From the NCBI GenBank assembly GCA_963969395.1, contig OZ017797.1:28086001-28150000 (forward strand): 64,000 nt of DNA. The letters run 5' to 3'. Shown here piece by piece: positions 48,473-60,800 of this stretch (the first letter of the stretch is position 1; each line of letters starts with the position of its first letter). The notes under the pieces are model-generated. The model saw only the letters and a list, made by a program, of their open reading frames with translations. It had not been told where the DNA came from and did not search any database. Made by a program: the position numbers and the translations under genes. Source of the DNA: Pseudoscleropodium purum (lineage: Eukaryota; Streptophyta; Bryopsida; Hypnales; Brachytheciaceae).

Positions 48473-51400
48473 ATGAACGGCGAAGGTGATCGAAATATTG
48501 ATGGGGTGACTCCGGAAAGCGAAGCGAAGAAAAAAAGCAAAGTGAGAGGGGCTACGCATGACCTTCGGCTTGACATTTTAAATGACCCTACAATTAAATC
48601 AAAGAGCGGGTGGGAAGATGAAGATGCGGAGTATTGGACATAAAAAATGTACAGGACCTATGTTAAAATATACCACATTGACAAGTTGTGGCCTCAGGAG
48701 TCGCACAGGAGTCATACACGGGATTTTTATTGTAAACCATGGACTTGCAACAACAAACATTTTGTCCATCGATCTGAGGAGGTGTGGCGTGTTCTATTCG
48801 GAAACAAGCGCAGAAGTAAAGGCTATATTAATTATAGCGTGGCGTGTATGGTTTATGCGGAACTTATATTAGAGCGCAAGATCGATTGGAGCACATTTCC
48901 GATGACAACAGTTTGCCCACTTCTACTTGAAGCCAATCAAAAGGACATTCCCGACTTGTACAATTCAGAGGGAGAAACAGAAAAAGTATTAAAAAATACT
49001 ATTGAGGTGAAAACGGATGGTGTGGAGAAAGCCTCAAATGTTGAAGAATTACGGTCTGTACAATCTCCAACAAAAGCAATCAATGAAAGCTCTTCGAAAA
49101 ATGTGGGGAAAGATGTGGAGAAAGATGTAGAGGCGTAGGAGGGTGAAGTCTTTTCCACAACTCCAACGCGTTTGACCTTTACACCAAATGTTGCGGCACA
49201 AACGCAAACGGAATTTGTAAACGAAGTCAATGTTTGCACGGAACGCGGGGAAACTTCAAAAAGTAAAGTAGACGAAGTCTTGGCGGAGAAAGTGGCAAAG
49301 GCTAATGCTACAATTGATAGTCTGATAGCCAACAATTATTTTGATAGTTTGGTCTACAAATCTCCGCCTGTGCATCAAGGCGTTGAATCTAGTCCAACGT
49401 TAAGTTTAGAAGACAAAGTACATACGCCTCGTGGACAAGGCGTGACGATTGATAATATATCCTCATTATGGAGTTCCGAGCGTAAAAGGCGGGCGGAGGA
49501 GTTTCCGTTTACAACGGCATTGCCGAGTCCTCTACATCGAACCTTGTAAGACATGTCCAATCCAAAACAATTGGAAAATCTTTTGAAGCTCTCGGTTCAG
49601 TTTGCTAACCTTCATGAAGAAATAGGCGGATCGTCTAACCTCGATAATGGTGCTACTGTTGTTCCAATGAGTCTACTTGCAGATCCAAAGAATGTTGGAC
49701 ATATACTTGATACAGCTTTCAAGATGACGATGTCAGCTGAATTTTTAGCGCAAGCTGCTCCGACTTTTATGAATTTGGCCAAGGAGTTTTCTTTAATCGC
49801 ACTAGAGATGTTGAAAGGTGCTATAGCATTTCAGAATCTCACGAAGACTTTCGGACCACTTTCCGAAGAAAGAGATGTTCACATACTACAATTGGTGGAA
49901 TATGAAAAGAAAATTGCTGACCTTGAAGGAGTGGAAGCAAAGTGCAAAGTGTTGGAATTGAAATTAAAGACTTCGGAGAGTGAGGTTGAACATTTAAATC
50001 AACAATCATCGAGGCAAATGGAAGAGTTGATGAAGATGCGTAAACGGATTGCAAAATTGCAAGGGACCTCCAAAAATCCAAGTGAGGTTGTAATCTCACC
50101 AATGATTGTACTCGGAGACAGTCAAGAGACTCAAGAGAATGAAAATAAGCTCTCTCTTCCTTTTGATAAGGTCGAAGCAAGCGCCAACCCTGCCATTGTG
50201 AATGTACAAGAAAGTCACGACATGAGCATGTTAAAAGCGACACAACAACCATCAATGGAAAAGTTTTCATCCGTTTACGTGAATGCGGAGACGCAGACGA
50301 AGAGTTGTGACTTTGAAGAGTTGAAGCATAAATTGGAGGAGGCAATTGAAGCAAAAGGAATCGTTGAATCCGAGTTGAATCGATTGCAATTGTGCTTGGA
50401 TTTGAAGAAGTTTATGTCATCTAGCGACTTGGAGTCTCGATGGTTAGCATGGGTACAAAGACTCCAAGATAGACCCTCTGTAGTATCTCGAGCAATGGCA
50501 GGTCTTCAAACATTGGCAATGGAGTCGAATGAAAATTGCGATGCCATTCAAAGCTCTTTGAATTGGTTCAAGACTATGTTTGACCAACATCCTTCAAAGG
50601 GATATACGGAGATCACATGTTGGGGAGACATGGATGCCATGTTTGAGCGATTAAACCACACACAAAAGGACCAAGCTCCACCCATCAATTGGCCTTGGAA
50701 GTAGAGGAAGGATGGGTCCCTTACAACACACTTTCAGCACACATCAATGTGAAAGACAAGCGAGTGGTGCATGCTTGTGATCCAGCCTTTCCAATCTTGG
50801 ATGGTTGTTGTAGCCTTTGCCAAGGCCTCTTCGGACCAGAAGGTGCGGTAACCATGGGCCAATGTCGCCACACTTTCTATGTCACTTGCATTGTAAAAGC
50901 ATCACTCATTCGTTCGGTGTGTGCCGAGTGTCGTAGTCTATTGAGTGTTAGGTTCTACGAAATGTTTGGTATCTTGGAAGCTATACCTCCAAGCCACAAG
51001 TACAATCGTTGGAATCTTCCTCTTGATTAAACGCCGTACAAATTCCAAAATTATCAACATTGGGGGAAGCCAATCCGGTGGAATGCAAATGAACAGAGGT
51101 ATGATTTGTACGAGGAATCTCAGCAACCATTGGATTTGGATGTGTGGATGACTCACAATAGAAAGGTGGAATTGCGGGCTCGAGGAATCGTAGATGACGC
51201 GGCCCGTGAAATGTTTTGTCGCAACATGGGGGGACATTGGAGCTTGCAACACGAAAAGTTCTTTCGTTTTCCAGATAAAAAAGTGGAGAGAGGACCAGAA
51301 GACAGTTGGGTGGAGGTAAACCATGGAAAAGAGTTCGATGAGCAATATAAGGCATACAACCACACCCTCGTAAGTAGGGCCCTTCTATTGTCGAAGTTGG

Positions 51401-51756
51401 AAGAGGCTGCAAAAGTTCGTGCTATCTACGATACAAATGGACTAACAAACACAAGACATTCATCTGTAGATGTGGCAGCAGCATTTGATAGGCGCATTGG
51501 CGATATTATAGGGTATTGGAAGGCTTTCCTATTGGATGGAGACTGCCTTATAGTATGGCAAGGGAAAGGAGATGATGAAGTTGTTCAAGCGATGGTAGAT
51601 CGTATGGAGAGCAACTTGAGAACCTTGAAGGCAGACGAAGTCGATTTATCACCGAAAAGAAAACAAAAAAGGAAGCGTGAAGAGGACGATGACTTCTCTC
51701 CGGAAGCCAAGAAACAATTTCATAAGGTGGACATCGAAGTTCAATCTGGAGGGTAA
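48473..51756 (+). pseudogene. ~1,100-codon multidomain gene: shared domain, coiled coil, RING-like finger, basic tail
   Basis: ATG 48473 opens one long frame, closed only by TAA 48641, TAG 49136 and TAA 49547, each one C-to-T step from Gln. At 50702 a TAG coincides with a shift of -1; the protein-like frame resumes (VEEGWVPYNTL). A further TAA at 51028 precedes the last block, which ends at 51754-51756. Domains: the shared YVKIYHIDKLW...TCNNKHF...NYSVACMVYAEL...IDW block (codons 59-139); an acidic/Lys-rich linker; a heptad-like coiled coil near codons 464-530 (EYEKKIADLEGVEAK...); a RING-like Cys/His cluster at 50809-50931 with spacing C-x2-C-x14-C-x-H-x5-C-x10-C-x2-C; and a C-terminal basic cluster KRKQKRKREEDDD. 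I know no family with this order. It may have been several genes; lack of ATG starts in the later blocks favours one. Confidence 0.65.
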
Positions 51757-52164
51757 ATAGTCCATCCAAGTCAACAACGGTCAACTCATCAATCATCTGC
51801 TAAACTCCTCGGTACAGCAAATTTTCCTTTTGTTTTGGGAGAAGGTAGTGGTCCATCCGGTGGAAAGTAGGATTTGAGGAAAATTTTGTTTTTTAAAAAC
51901 AATGGTCCTTTCATTATTTAAAAACAAAAAAGAATGTGAAAGATTTAGATCTTAAAAAGATCTTATAGGATTCAATAGTGATATTGGAACTATGTTTTCA
52001 TGTATTTTGTTTATACATATATATTTATATATAAAGATGCTATATTTTCATTTGCGTATAAAAATATTTTTATATGTACATCTTATTTTACTTGGATGCA
52101 TTCATTTCTGATTGTGTAACATTCAAATTACATAACAATATAAAATTTTCTAATGACTAATGGC

Positions 52165-52324
52165 AATGCGAAGTCCGCCTCGTCCGCCATGTCCGTCCGC
52201 CCTGTCTAGTCTGTCCGCCCGACCGCCTCGGCCGTCCGCCTTCCGACGGCGGGAGGGACGCTACGTCCGTGCGTCCGGAAAACGGACGCTATTTTAGGGC
52301 GGACGTTGAGATTCGTCAACCCTG
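52165..52324. repeat. Right terminus of the 12-kb element, GTCCGCC-rich
   Basis: Repeats of GTCCGCC lead into GGAAAACGGACGCTATTTTA, GGGCGGACGTTGAG and the end GTCAACCCTG. The same ordered blocks end the 191-bp derivative at 40622. This shows the right end is a conserved family terminus. Confidence 0.8.
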
Positions 52325-52332
52325 CATGAGGT
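52325..52332. other. Target-site duplication CATGAGGT, right
   Basis: Exact match to 40252-40259, directly abutting the right terminus. Confidence 0.85.
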
Positions 52333-55300
52333 AAAGTGAGTGGGGTTAAGACTACATACTTTTGATAGGAGGGAGACTCTATAGCTTGTATCTAGTAATA
52401 CAATAGGATTGAGAGATTAAGTAGGGATTGTAAATGAGAAGAAGTTGAAGCAAATTAATGTATGATAAGTTGTGGAGCAATTCTGTACATCATTTTTTTG
52501 TGGAGTGGTGGATGTTTAGGTAATGTCGGACTATTAATGGATGTGACTACTAGTGATGTACGATTTAGTAATATGATGGTCATGAATTTGAATCCTCGTA
52601 TTCACTTAAATTGTTTGCTTTGGTGAAAAGTATTGAGACATGAAAGTGGCAAGATTTGTGAGGGTAGACAATAGTTTAGTGGTTGTATTGGGATATTATT
52701 CTATTTGAGCTAGTTAACCCCTAATGACCCAATGAGAGTGCACTTTCAAAATAGGCCAAAACTTCTAAGAATGTAAGCAATTTTTTTGCTCATTTTTTTT
52801 TAGATTAGATTGAAAGTAACGATGTTATATTCAATTTCACATTGAAAATGAGGGCCTAAAAAAATCAAATCATTTGATAGTATGGTTTAGAAGATGTTTC
52901 AGTTTGAAATTTTATTTGGGTCAATGGAAATACAAGGCAACATACTTTAAAGGAGCATATTTTTGAGAGGGTATTTTGAAATGATTTCTTTTTGTGCTTA
53001 GCAAAAGATAAGAAAGTTGAAAATGTACGTGCAAAATTTCACATCATTCTAAGCATTTTTAAATTCATGGTAGAGATCAAAATGCAAGGTGGTCATTGAA
53101 ACGAGAGTATAGTAACAAGTTCAAGAACTGACCATCTAAAGAGACACATAGAGCTACTAACAAAACTGTGCTTTGGAACATTTTCAATTTTTTTTGGTAG
53201 ACAAGGAAAAGAAAAGCAATTTAATGACAATTTTTTTTGTAATTTTCTAATTCTAATTGAATTAAGTATTATTTTTTGAAGGGAATGGGGTATAGGGCAT
53301 TATAGATGCGCCTAGACTATAGTAGTAATCGAATCAAATGAGCCGTCAAATACTCCAAGATAGTCCAAAAAGTGATTAAAAAGATGATTATAGTGCTAGG
53401 ACAATGTCTAAAACGGAGTAGTGCCCAAAGTAGTGACAATATCCAATTATTGAGAGCATATCTTCACAAAAATATATTGTCGCTTCAATCCAATCACCAA
53501 ATCTTAGTCTTGCCATTAATTTGGATCTTGCCAATTTAAACACGCATTAATAAGTCAAAAATTACATAGTCTATGACTTATATTGATTGCTCATTATCTT
53601 GAAATTGTGCCTTTGGAATCACATTTTGTCACCTCACAAGAATTTTTCCATTTTCAAACCTACTTTTGCATTGTTTTAGGGTCTTTTCTAGCAGGAGTTC
53701 TTAATGCTTACTTTATTTAAGAGCCTACTACTTTAGTATTTGTAAAAAAAATAAAATGGGACACTTGGCTTCTCCTTAACACTTTAAATCTGCCATTTTC
53801 AAGGTAGATTTGACCTTCTTGAGGAGGGAAAGAATCACATTAGTTGGTTGACTTTTAGTCCATATCCAAACTAAACCCTCAAAAATGAGTTGTAAACTAC
53901 ACTGCACCACTTAACTTTGAAAAATTCCACAAGGTGGGGTTTGACTCAAAATTTGATAAAACTATTGCCATTAGATTTACAAAGCAATCTATTTTCTTGA
54001 AATAATTTTTATTTTAAAAAAATCAAAATTTGAGAGGGTGTCTCAAAAAAGAAGGGCAACTACCAAGAAATAGTCACTTTGGTCACAATGGTGCTAGTAT
54101 ATGAGCATGAAAATGCAAGCATGTGAGCTTTAAGCATATATATGAGTAGATATACTACAACCATTGAAGGTGTTTAAAATATAAACACCTATAATATAGG
54201 TACCTATATTATAGTTACACTATAATTATAAAAGGTTTCTATAATATAGACATCTATAACATAGGTGTATAGTCTTCTAGGCTCATGTGTCCATACTCCT
54301 AGGCTCACATAATAGCAACCCTTGCTTGGGTTGTTAGGGATTAATCAAATACTTCTAAGGCAATAATTGATGGTATTTTGATAAAAATTGAAGATTTAGC
54401 TTGTCAAGTCGGATATTAATAAAATACATTATATTTAGAACATTAGTTTTAAGGATTTAAATTTAAATACAGGAAATGTTAAAATTATATTTTGAAGTTA
54501 AGTTGGGGGTAGTTAGTAGGAAGTGGTTGATTATTTAAATTTTTTATTTTAAAGTTATATGTATGTTGCATACTGCATTGCAATATATGTTATTGATATT
54601 GTTTAAAATGTTTTTAGCAATTGTTTGGGGTATTGTGAATTTGTTTTCAAGTGTTGAAAAGGGTAGAATATGTGTGGTTCCACATGCTCTTGTTGTAATG
54701 ACTATGAGTCGTTTGATTACTCATCCATGAGTTGTGGTATTTTGTAGAAGTGGTTGATATTTGTCTAGTTTTAAAACAATGGATTTAAGAGAGAAGAGGT
54801 GGCATTGTAGTATATAATTATGTGAATTCAAAAAAAAAAATTTGTATTTTATGAATGGATTGCTTAGGGGAAGGTTATGAAATGATATAGTGTGTATGTT
54901 GAGTAAGTTAAGGCTTACAATCACATAATATTGTAATGGTATATGAATAGTAAAATAGCCATAGTGGTATTGTATGGTTGGGTGGACATCCTTAAAAAAT
55001 GCCAATGTCATGAGGATGAGGCATGTAGAATTGATATGGGAGCACTAATTAAAAAATAGTGCTTGAACTGATATGAAAATTAACTCATATATAGTGATTA
55101 AGATAGTTAGTTAGGACATTTTGATTTGAACAATAATCAACACTTCTATATTGATTTTATTTTTTAATTTGATCAAATTTTGAAAAGATTATTATTATTT
55201 GAAAATCCGCCTCATTAGTTGCCATATAAGGAAAACTTGCCATATCAATAGATCCACCACTTAGATAAGTCTACCACATTGATAGCTACCATACAAACAA

Positions 55301-57594
55301 GGGTATTAGTAGAGTTTGAAGTTGCAACCACCTATCGTACCCATAGGACACACTAATGCCAAATAATTTAATTCATTAATATTTCCAAAGTAAATTCTAT
55401 ACATTAAAATCTAATTTCAAAAAGTTCACAATTGCATTCAAATTAGTTTAATGTATTTAATGTATTTAACTGTGAATGCCACTTATCTTAGTGCCCTAAG
55501 AAATGAGAACACAAGCCTTTTATACAAGTGGTATGGTAAAAGGTAGTTAGGACAACCCATATGAAACATGTAAATTAGAATTAGTAGGAGTTCAACCACT
55601 CATAGTTAAGTAGAATTTCAGACCTCATTTAGGTAGTATAAAATAATTCTTTTCAGAAAACTTTGAGCTAAATTAATGTGAAAAATCAAGATGAATTTTA
55701 TCTCCAAAAACCCATTTGAGCCTCCAATCAAAAGTTATGATCAAATTGCAAAGAGGGGTTGGAAGGCATTAGAGAAAATTTACCTATTATAGAGGGCTAT
55801 GAATTCCCTGGGGTTCTCAACCCATTGGAACTCATAGCAACTACTGCATGACATGGCATAATAACTGCCACATTATTTTTTAAATGTTTTTCTTTTCAAA
55901 AAATAAAATAAAATATTTTTTTTAATTTTCAATTTATTTTATTTTATTTATTTATTTTCAATTTATTTTACAACCTAGCATTCTTTGGCTATGAGGGGAA
56001 CTGTGGGGAATAAGCCATGAAATGGCCTCCCCACCTCCCTCCCCCCCCCCCCAAAAAAAAACCCTCTTCTAATGGACATTTTCTTTGACAATTTTAAACA
56101 TTATCTTTGAAATTTGTCTATAAATTTTGAATGGAGTCTTCAAATATCAAATGGATTTTTGGAAATGAAATTTGACTTAATTTCATAGCTTTTCTTTGAT
56201 CAAATTTTTTTTGAACAAAGTTATTCTACTATGCCAAAATGAGGTCTAAAATTCTAATTTGCATACAATTCTTATATTTTGACAATGAGAAGTCAAGTTC
56301 TCATCTTCAAATTATCCCATACCCTTTGAAGATTCATCATAGGCAATGAATTTCATTATAAAAATGAACTCTCCACCCTTTATGTCTACTAAATGTCAAT
56401 GAAGTAAGTCCTTCACCTTACCATCTAAAATTTCCTTGATGGGAGATGGTCATTGGACTTTCTTGCTAATTTTGAGGATAATTTTGTTTTTAAACATCTT
56501 GGGCTCTTGGCCATTTAATTTTTGCTGAATTTGACAATTTTTCTTATTTATTTTTTGGCATATTTTTAAATATTTATATATTTCTAAAAAAAAAAAAGAT
56601 AGAAAAAATTTAAAAAGATGAAGAAGATAAAAAAAAAAAAAGCATTAACGAAGAAGGAATACAAAGGAAAAACCACTATCATAAAAAAGACAAAGAGAAT
56701 TTAAAGACAAAATTATAATAATTACAAAAGATATATAACATATTTAAAGATAGGAAAAAAGAAAAGTTTTAAAAATTATGATGGCAAAAAAATATCATAA
56801 CAAATAAAAAAGATAAATAAAAAAATTTAAGTGGAAGAAGAAGAGAAAGAAGAAAAAAAGTGGGGTTACACAATTGTAGAATTTTTTTGAAAATTGCTCA
56901 TTACTAATTTATTTGTGGCGCAAACACCATCTTCTAAAAGCTATAAGTATTATTGAAAAGATGTTGTTTTAGTACGTTGCATAGAACCACCCTAAAAAAT
57001 AATCCTAATTGGTACAACCTTGCAAAGTGTGGTGTAGTTAGAAATCAATCATTCTAAAGTGAAACTGACAGTGAAACCCAGCTTGTTAGAGGTGTTCTAA
57101 AACCACCCTAATGATAACTATGGCCAATTTTGTTTTCTTTATTTGTCTAGAAAGAAAAGCTTCTCTACCATCTAAAAAAGGAAGGCTCTAAATAATTTTG
57201 CACTTGTTTAGAAATCACACGCAAATATACAAAGTCCACGTCAAAAAGTCGATGATGTTGCGGATGAAATATTGTCGATGAAGTGTCAACCTTGTGACCT
57301 CCTCATCTTGCAGTCGCAAAAGTAGTTGCCAACGATTGTGATGTTGTGGATCTTCCAACATTAGTGCAATAAGGAGCAACAATAAAATTGTAGTCATTTT
57401 GAACAACGAATCATTCTTTTACAATCGCATTTATGTCCATTTTCTTGTAGAAAATTTGCATAATTTTAAAATTTAGAAATGATGACATTTATCTATTCAA
57501 AGTACTGATACATGAATTATTTCCCGGACTCCAAACAAACATGTACAGATCCGTAAGCATAAATTTTCTTTATTTATTGCTTTCCTCCATTGAA
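52333..57594. other. AT-rich intergenic DNA
   Basis: No gene recognised. It contains a perfect 26-bp palindrome at 54189-54214 within a block of TATAATATAG-like units, an R2 family repeat at 55790-56040, a C-run at 56041-56051 and A-rich tracts at 56.58-56.85 kb. The left end or 3' LTR of the gypsy element probably lies in the last few hundred bases, but its boundary cannot be set without the other LTR. Confidence 0.4.
55790..56040. repeat. Dispersed repeat family R2, member 3 (inverted)
   Basis: Reverse-complement relative of 23128-23375. It starts TAGAGGGCTATGAATTCC and ends GGGGAACTGTGGGGAATAAG. It is non-coding with an A/T-rich middle. Confidence 0.45.
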
Positions 57595-57803
57595 ACATAC
57601 ATTCCTTCTCCTAGTCCTAGTCTCTCTCTCCTCTTTTTTTTTGTGTCTGTCTCTCATGATCCTGGACCCTCTTATCCTTTGCCTACTAACCGCTATCCAG
57701 TAACCGCAACCTTGAGAATGATAATCTAACCGAAACATTAGGACCAACGAATAACATTTCTTCCAATGGATGATACTATATTAGATATCCATCTCACGGT
57801 TAA

Positions 57804-60800
57804 CTAAGGCAACATAAGTTGCATCATTTCCTCCCCAGGCTCAGGAGCGGCCATGGCGAACTGAGTTTGATCACTTCGACATCAATATATCTTCAACTTC
57901 GATCCATTATACCATTTGCGTAAAATGACTCCATCAAGAGTGCTGAGCATGTACGTACCATTGTCTCTAGCTTGGTAGATAGCAAAAGGTCCCTACCACT
58001 TTGGACGAAATTTCTGCCCATGCTGCTTGATTAGCCACTGATCCATTAACATCACTAGGTCACCACGGTAAAACCGCACAGTCCTCCTAGCTAATTCATG
58101 TTTTGCCTTCCTCCGTCGTTGCAAAATTTCATAGTTGTGTAGAGCTCTTCGTCTCTCTTCATCTAACCTCTCAAGCAGCAGAATTCGACTCTGTAGAGAC
58201 TCAACATCGCCCAAATTGTATTGCACTGCCATTCGTAGAGAAGGGAGTTCCAGTTCGATGGGCACTACGGTTTCGAAGCCAAAAGTCAACTGAAAAGGAG
58301 TGAACCCGGTTGCCGTCTTATGCGCGGTTCGATAGGTCCAAAGAGCTTCCCCTACATGTAAATCCCACTCTCTCCGATTGTCTGCTATCACCTTCCCTAG
58401 AATTCCAGTCAACACACCATTTGTCTTCTCAACCAGCCCGTTGGCCTGCGGATAATAAGGGCTGGACCTCTGATGCTTTACGGACATCTTCTTCAGCAGC
58501 TTGGTGACCAACTCATTTACGAAATGAGTTCCCTGATTAGTCACGATCTCCAATGGACAGCCGTATCTGCATATGATTTGATTAAACATAAATTCAACAA
58601 CAGTTTTTTGATTACATTTCTTAACTGCCGCAGCCTCAGCCCACTTAGTTAGGTAGTCAGTTGCCACAATGAGATACTCTTTACACCTCGTTGTTAAAGG
58701 CAGGGGCCCAACGAAATCCACACCCCATTTCTCGAATGCACCTGTAGGGAAAATTGGGTGCAATTCGGTGTAGGGCTTTTGCCTCTTTCCATAAGCTTGG
58801 CACTGTGAACAGCTACGACAATAATTGTTACAGTCTGCGAACAAAGTGGGCCAATAATACCCTGCTTGAAGAACTTTCCTAGCGGTAATGTCAGTGGCGA
58901 AATGCCCACCACAAACTCCCTCATGTGACTGTCGCAAAATTTTCCGTGACTTCTTTGTTGCTACTGCTCTCCTGAGAACACCATCTTTGCCAGCATAGTA
59001 TAACTCTCTGCCAATCAAAGTGTAGGGGATACTCTTTCGGCGAATATTTCGCTGCTGCTGTGCACTACTTTGCTCCAGCAATTTAAATTCATTCAGATAA
59101 GAAATCACCTCCCCGTAATCGAAATCCTGCACATCTAACGCTATGCCTACCACAAAGCACTCCGAATCTTCAGATAACACCCCAGTCTCCTCATGAGAAT
59201 GGTCGCCAAGCTCTACTAGTGTACTAGCGTATTTTGCGCGAGTTCCTCTCTCTGTCTTAAAGTCCAGATCAAAAGCCTGCAAGGCTACCATCAATTGCGC
59301 TGCTCGTCCCTCCGGGTTGGTCTGTTGTACTATCTGCTTCAAACAATCGGTCTCACTCTGCACCAATGTTGAGAACGGACTCTCCAAAAGGTAATGTTTG
59401 AATTTGGTACATGCGTATAGCAATGCTACAGCTTGCCTCTCTGATGACGAATATTTCTGCTCACAAGTTGTAAGAAGTCGGCTCGCATAGTAAATCGGAT
59501 GCGCCCTTCCTGAGTCGTCATTTTGAACTAACACAGCTGCTATCGCATGTTCACCAGAGGAAGAATTTATGATGAATTGCCGTGACCAGTCAGGGCCTTT
59601 CACAACAGGATATCTAGAAAGATGGTCCTTTATATAACTGAAGGCACGCTCCTGCTGCTCCCCCCAATCAAAACCCTTCGACTTACTGATTAGAGCACTT
59701 ATCGGTCTTCCAACTCCAGCCAAATTTGGAATAAACCTATTGTAATAAATTGTCATGCCCCATAATTGGGATACTTGTTCTCATGAAACAGGAGACTTCA
59801 TCTTGACGATCCTTTGAACTTTGTCAGGATCTACTTTGATCCCTTGACATGAGACTACATGACCTAGCAAGTGGCCCTCTTCAAATCCCAATTTGCATTT
59901 CTCGGGGCTCAACGAGCATCCGTACTCCCGTAACCGCTGAAAAGTAGCATGTAAATTGTTCGCGTGCTCACTTTGTTTCCCATAAACGACAAAATCATCC
60001 AAGTATACCCGAATAAATTTACCGATATACGGGCCAAAAATTTTGAGTTGGAGTCTCTGGAACGTGCCGCCTACATTACAGAGCCTGAATGGCATCCTGA
60101 GATAAGCGAACGTGCCCCAAGGAGTCGTGAAAGTTGTATAAAGCACGCTATCGGGATGGACCCTCACTTGATGATAACCTACATATCCATCACACAACAA
60201 ATATAACTCGTGCCCTGTAACCTCATCCAGAAGCTCGTCTATGTGCGGCAAGGGTTGTCAGTCTTTCTTCTTGAAACGATTCAGAGCCCTGTAGTTAACA
60301 CAAACCCTCCACTTTCCTCCCTTCTTCGGCACTATGACGACGGGCGACACCCACTCAGTGTTCTTCACCTCGGTTACAAAACCTCCCAATAATCTGTCCA
60401 ATTCCGCTCGCAGCACAACCATTCTTTCCGGAGCCATACGCCTTTGCTTAGCTCGAACTGGCTTAGCTCTTGGAACCAGCTCAATTCGATGTTCATCGAG
60501 AGTAATAGCAGGCAAATCGATATGCCTGCTCACGAAAACATCAGCATACTCGATTACCAGCTTCTCCATCAACTCACACTCCTGCTCGGACAGTGTGGGC
60601 CCAAATTTCACCAACCGCAAGAGCTCCTCTTTCCTAGTCGGAACAACATCTAGATCTTCCAAATGTGGCATCGACTTACTAACCATCTGAGGAAGGACGT
60701 CTATCGCGTATAACTCAGCCTCAGAATCACTGTCGTCACTAGAATCGGTAGACGGGTCAATACTCCACTCGGACTCTCCAGTTTCAACGTCCTCCCCTTC

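Larger units (their letters stand above)
40260..52324. mobile_element. 12,065-bp giant hAT-like element carrying at least three genes
   Basis: The left end CAGGGTTGAC is inverted at the right end as GTCAACCCTG, and both are flanked by the perfect 8-bp duplication CATGAGGT. An 8-bp duplication with a CAGGG-type terminus is typical of hAT elements; other 8-bp families (P, KDZ-type) cannot be excluded. Both ends are packed with GTCCGCC-type motifs. Inside are a kinase-like gene, a low-complexity protein gene and a ~1,100-codon multidomain gene, each preceded by a GC-rich array. I see no BED finger, hAT DDE core or hATC dimerisation motif, so either transposase is supplied in trans or one of the unknown proteins supplies it. 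Confidence 0.8.

Noticed and set aside
48641..51030. TAA and TAG read as glutamine (alternative genetic code)
   Set aside because: Most stops in the multidomain gene sit where Gln is plausible, but the kinase and gypsy frames also carry TGA at Arg-like sites, YUCCA and the low-complexity gene use standard stops, and decay by C-to-T explains all of it.
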